Assembly (NCBI GenBank): GCA_022432975.1
Contig: CM039509.1
Span: 7,999,043-8,063,042, forward strand
DNA length: 64,000 nt
Origin: Begonia masoniana
Taxonomy: Eukaryota; Streptophyta; Magnoliopsida; Cucurbitales; Begoniaceae
Reading direction: 5' to 3'
Shown piece by piece: positions 60,249 through 64,000 of this stretch; the first letter of the stretch is position 1; each line of letters begins with the position of its first letter. The notes beneath the pieces are model-generated. The model had not been told where the DNA came from. It ran no database searches and saw nothing but the letters and a program-made list of their open reading frames with translations. The position numbers were made by a program, and so were the translations under genes.

Positions 60249-60681
60249 CTCTCTCCCTAATTATAAAAATAAAAAAAATCGAGACTTCGGCTATAAATGA
60301 CTTCTAAAATCAAAATTTATATTGCACTTTATCTGATAAATAACTTAATTAGGTTGATTAAATCCAAATAATTATTTCAATATAATAATCAAGATGTAAA
60401 CCAACGGACAAGATGCCACGAGAATCATTAATAATCATAAATACAAACATATATTATACAACATAAATGTGTATATATACATATAGAATATACTTGCACA
60501 TGCTTTGCATAAGTATACAAGATGTATATACCTGTATGTATATGTACATACGTAGAATCATACAACTCTTCAATGCGATGAACAGTTCACCTCACTAAGA
60601 CGTGCTAGTTTTCTGTAATTCCATTTTGCTTAAAGATCATGCATGTCACTTAACTCCTTTTTTAGCTCCCACACTCTACAG

Positions 60682-60725
<44 letters not shown>

Positions 60726-60737
60726 CTCTCTCCCTAA
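59806..60737 (+). repeat. Tandem duplication of the zinc-finger gene's upstream region
   Basis: Two copies, 59806-60260 and 60280-60737 (period 474 bp), are nearly identical: both run from CGAGACTTCGGCTATAAATG to a long CT tract. Each copy contains TTAATAATCATAAATAC, ATGCTTTGCATAAG, ACAGTTCACCTCACTAAG and (CT)n of about 55 bp followed by CCTCTCTCCCTAA. The second copy ends 84 bp before the ATG of the zinc-finger gene, so the CT tract probably lies in its promoter or 5' leader. Confidence 0.9.
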
Positions 60738-60820
60738 ATTATTTATTATGAACGTGGAAGAACAAATCAAGGGTAATCTCAAAACTCTTCTTTATCTAAC
60801 TTAATAAAATTCTCTCCTCC

Positions 60821-61678
60821 ATGGAAAAGCAGTGGGCGTGCAAGATCTGCAGCAAAACCTTCTCCAGTGGCAAAGCCATGGGAGGCCATATGAGATCTCA
60901 CTTAGCCAAGCTTCCTCTTCCTCTTCCTCCTCCAAAATTGCCATATCAAGTCGTCCCTTCTTTTTCTACTCCCCCTTCTTCTTCCCTCCTTTCTTACAGA
61001 TCTGTTACTTCTTCTCTCTCTGGTTCTGATGCAGATTCTTACTCTAGAATTCATCGGAAAAGAAGATCTGAACGCCGCCGAAAACTCGCCATTGATGACG
61101 AACCTAATTCCGAGCAGGTTAGCTCCGTTTCAGAAACTTTTTCTAAAGAAGAAGTGGCTTGGAGCCTTTTAATGCTGTCCAGAGACTTATGGGTAAGAGA
61201 AAAAAAATTGCAAATTGAAGAAGATGAAGAAGAAGATTCAGTTGAAGAACGCGTTGACGAAGAAGTCAGTTCCGAGGAGGAAGACGATTCAGTTCGCCGG
61301 AGTAAGAAACGGCCGGCCAACTATAAGTGCGACACGTGTGACAAAGTTTTCGGATCATACCAAGCTCTAGGAGGCCACAAAGCGAGCCACAAGAAGATGA
61401 ATATCGCTAAAGAAGAGGCCGACGAGGTCTCTAATGGCGGATATGAAAATCGTGGGTCTAAATTGGTTGTCAAAAATAGAATTTTTCAGTGCCCATTCTG
61501 TGTTAAAGTATTTGATTCTGGTCAAGCACTTGGCGGCCATAAAAAAGTTCATTATTCTCAGACGGGTAGCTCTAAAGTTTCATCTTCTTCCTCCTCAAAA
61601 TTCGGAGAAAAACTGTTGGATCTAGATCTCAACCTTCCTCCTGCAGAATTCGACGATGAACAAAGCCAGGTACAATAG
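60821..61678 (+). CDS. C2H2 zinc-finger repressor, ZAT1/4/9 type
   Basis: Single-exon, 285 residues, ATG in the context CCATGG. Three C2H2 fingers: residues 7-27 (CKICSKTFSSGKAMGGHMRSH), about 169-190 (CDTCDKVFGSYQALGGHKASH) and about 223-244 (CPFCVKVFDSGQALGGHKKVH). The last two carry the plant QALGGH core. An L-box-like EEVAWSLLMLSRD lies at about 110-122, an acidic stretch at 135-155, a basic patch RKRRSERRRK at about 79-88 (likely nuclear signal), and an EAR repression motif DLDLNLPP at about 267-274. Finger spacing and motifs fit the ZAT1/ZAT4/ZAT9 group of transcriptional repressors. The upstream region is duplicated in tandem. Confidence 0.9.
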   Translation: MEKQWACKICSKTFSSGKAMGGHMRSHLAKLPLPLPPPKLPYQVVPSFSTPPSSSLLSYRSVTSSLSGSDADSYSRIHRKRRSERRRKLAIDDEPNSEQVSSVSETFSKEEVAWSLLMLSRDLWVREKKLQIEEDEEEDSVEERVDEEVSSEEEDDSVRRSKKRPANYKCDTCDKVFGSYQALGGHKASHKKMNIAKEEADEVSNGGYENRGSKLVVKNRIFQCPFCVKVFDSGQALGGHKKVHYSQTGSSKVSSSSSSKFGEKLLDLDLNLPPAEFDDEQSQVQ

Positions 61679-63416
61679 ATTTCAGCATATCTCTCTAACC
61701 CTAGGAAAAGGTATAAACTTTATTAGCAATCTTCAATTCATAAGTTGAAAGTTTTTCAAATTCGTCGTCAGTTTATTGAACATATTCGTGGCAGTTCACG
61801 TCATTTCGTGAGCTTTTTACGGTACTTTTTAAGGATGTTTTATTAAGTAATGCCATGCTCTCACTTCTTCTTCCTGTTCCTGCTTCTCTGCAACTTCCAT
61901 GGCGGCTAGCTGACTGAGAAATGAATCTTGGAAGAGAATGAAGGCCAATTTGGTAGTTAAGTTAATGGAGATCAGAGAGAATTCAATAGTGCACATACTA
62001 TCCCATTTGGATTCTCCTTTGGAGTTTCGAGGAAATTAGGAGGTTACTGAGAAAGCTGGGCCCACTTTTAATCAATTAATTAATTAAATTATTTATTTTG
62101 TTAGTGTACCGTATCTACTATCTAGCTAATTAGGTAACTGTTTCCCCTTAATTTTCTCATTAGAGAAGTGAGAAAGTCATCCACCAAAACAAGCCTGCCT
62201 CTCTCTCTCTCATGAAATCGGTCCAGATCGGTTCCACCCCTAATTAAAACCGAACCGATCAGCCTTCGAACCCAACCCGAACCGGATTGATAGTTTTTGT
62301 TCGGTATCGATTCTCAGTTTTGTGTCAATTAGTCTGATTTTAACTAAGTTTGAACTGGTTTTTACCGGTGTAGTTTTAAAATTTGTAATTTTTAATTTAA
62401 AATTTTAAAAATTATATAAATATTATAAAAATTGGTTTTCGAAAGCAGGAACCGATATTCAAACCAAAAAATCAATTCCAAAATTGATTTTCTCAAAATT
62501 AAAACCGAATCGAACTGAGATATTTGGTTCGATCTGTTTTCGGTTTTAATCCAACCCATTTCTTCAGTTTTTCAAAAAAAAAAAAAGATATATGGTGAAG
62601 AAATTGCAGTCAAACTAAGTGTTATATTCTTGTTGTGATGTCACGTCCCATCGCCCATGTATTCATGACCCATTTTGTATAATATTTAGTAAAATATTCT
62701 CTCCCGGATATATTGCTTCATTTAGCCAATCTTTTACTCTTCAAATTAACTCTGTTTTTAGATTATCTTTAATTTGACCTAATTTTTTAAAATTTATGAT
62801 GCACTAGGGAGTACAAGTAGCTACAAAGTCTCCTCCATCTTAAATTTGGAGGAATTATAAATTAACCGTTACAATTCCATATCTATTCATTTTACATAGA
62901 ATAAGAAGATCAAAACGTACATTTAACATTACTCATGATAAATTTCGAGAAGTTGTTTAGTGGAAACAACGTAAATTTAAAAACATTAGGCAACAACTGG
63001 ATTAAGAATCTTGTCGTGTTATTTTAATTAATATTATCTAAATTTAAAGACAAGCTATCATCGTTCGTAAAGGATGTATATAAATGTTTCAATAATTTAA
63101 AACATTTCTCTTAATTTATATAAAATTTTGTATTTTGAATTTAATTTTTAAAACTTTTTTTTCAATATTCAACTTGAATTTAAATGTCTTATACAATAAA
63201 TAAATAAAAATAACATAAAAGGGAATTTCTCTAGATCCAACAAAAAAGTCTAAAACAAATAATTAAAAATTAAAAATAAAAAGGTGAGGATATTGTACTT
63301 TGCACACGTAAGTGACACGCATTCAGCTTATACGTTTCACTCCACCTATCTTGTCGTCTTTTCGGGCGCAAAAGTCGACGATCTCCGGCGGCCGTAAACC
63401 AGTCGGGAAACAATTC
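61679..63416. other. Gene-free region with CGGTT-rich degenerate repeat
   Basis: No gene seen. 62215-62575 is dense in GGTTCGG, ACCGAACC, TCGGTTTTAA and similar words on both strands, the same kind of repeat as 18545-19165; it is probably a decayed non-autonomous element. The remainder is AT-rich. Confidence 0.45.
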
Positions 63417-63645
63417 ATGCAGAGAGAAGGAATGCATGCGATGACTCAAACAGCGGAAATCAGAACCAGGAAGATCGAAATTGAGATGAGGTTACAGAAA
63501 AAGAAGATTAGCGAAGATTTGGAGAATATCTGGTGGGTGCTTACAGAAAGTTCGAGTATTTTAAGAAAGTTCGAGTATTTTAAGAAAGAAGTAGACTGCT
63601 CGGAGGAAATGGAGAGAGCCAATTTTCTTAGCTCCTGCATCACTG
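63417..63645 (+). CDS. Possible first exon of an unrecognised gene (partial)
   Basis: ATG 63417 opens a frame MQREGMHAMTQTAEIRTRKI, continuing to SEEMERANFLSSCITG, then a good donor GTTAGTAT at 63646. The composition is helical and charged (KKKISEDLENIWWVL), with codon use plausible for a plant exon. It includes a tandem 19-bp duplication (GTTCGAGTATTTTAAGAAA twice, about 63550-63588). Later exons would lie at about 63890 or beyond the window. Family not recognised. Confidence 0.3.
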
Positions 63646-64000
63646 GTTAGTATCCTCTCCTTTGCGTTGCAGCTTAGATAATAGACGACATCCATTTTTT
63701 AGACGACGGTTTTAACCATCCTTGTCAATGACGGTTGTTCGAAGATTTTACTTTTTACAGTAGACGACTTGTCTTCAACATTGTCATTTCCGGTGAGGGT
63801 TCTCCACCGTCATCTTGGATTATCATATCTTTTGCTGTAGTTTGTAATTATCGTAGTTATGGTTACTCGTTCAAAGCTTCAAATATTTTGCAGTTTCGAC
63901 CAGCCAGAGGATCTGGACTTGGGTTGTAAGAATTTTATCCGATGGAAATCGATACACAAAATTATGTTATAATAAACTAAATTCTTCATTTTTTTTTTCT

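Noticed and set aside
61051..61320. Minus-strand open frame opposite the zinc-finger gene
   Set aside because: It is the shadow of the acidic coding region (serine-rich antisense).

Overview
This is nuclear DNA from a flowering plant, most likely a eudicot. The evidence is AT-rich sequence, GT-AG split genes, a plant NOA1/YqeH-type GTPase, a C2H2 zinc-finger protein with QALGGH fingers and a C-terminal EAR motif, a DUF313-type B3 protein, a TIP-class aquaporin, and abundant Ty3/gypsy elements (Athila-like and chromovirus). I cannot fix the family or species from sequence alone. Roughly half the window is transposon-derived, and much of it is nested insertion.

Layout. 1-15172 is a nested retrotransposon block. 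A non-autonomous Athila-like element is arranged LTR-internal-LTR-internal, sharing its middle LTR. Into it are inserted a long-LTR fragment (itself holding a solo Del/Tekay-type LTR with TSD CCCAT), a second solo LTR with TSD TATTT, and three palindromic elements that carry tRNA-like promoter boxes. 15646-16473 (minus) is a single-exon B3/DUF313 gene. 16531-20429 holds no gene. 20430-23242 is another solo LTR with a perfect TSD (TCAAG). 23989-25379 is a hairpin MITE followed by a broken TIP5;1-like aquaporin.

25549-35659 is the best gene of the window: NOA1, 13 exons, 569 codons, every junction GT-AG and in phase, including a 21-nt micro-exon. Its introns hold a hairpin MITE, a LINE fragment, and a terminal-inverted-repeat element that itself contains a tiny LTR retrotransposon carrying a cold-shock-domain gene fragment. 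36227-37198 is a probable two-exon gene for a small secreted peptide. 38871-39516 is a Mutator-like hairpin element with a perfect 9-bp TSD.

41508-57398 is a second nest: an Athila-like remnant abuts the 3' end of a chromovirus, and into that chromovirus LTR a Del/Tekay chromovirus (46558-57398) has inserted. The Del/Tekay element has about 1% LTR divergence by eye but broken pol, and a 48-bp tandem repeat present in about 43 copies at its 5' end and about 3 at its 3' end. 59806-60737 is a tandemly duplicated promoter/leader segment ahead of an intact ZAT1/4/9-type zinc-finger gene (60821-61678). A possible first exon of an unrecognised gene lies at 63417-63645.

The host genes (B3 factor, NOA1, secreted peptide, zinc-finger repressor, dead aquaporin) are unrelated and form no pathway or cluster; each stands alone between transposons. 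All calls come from reading the sequence; no database search was run.
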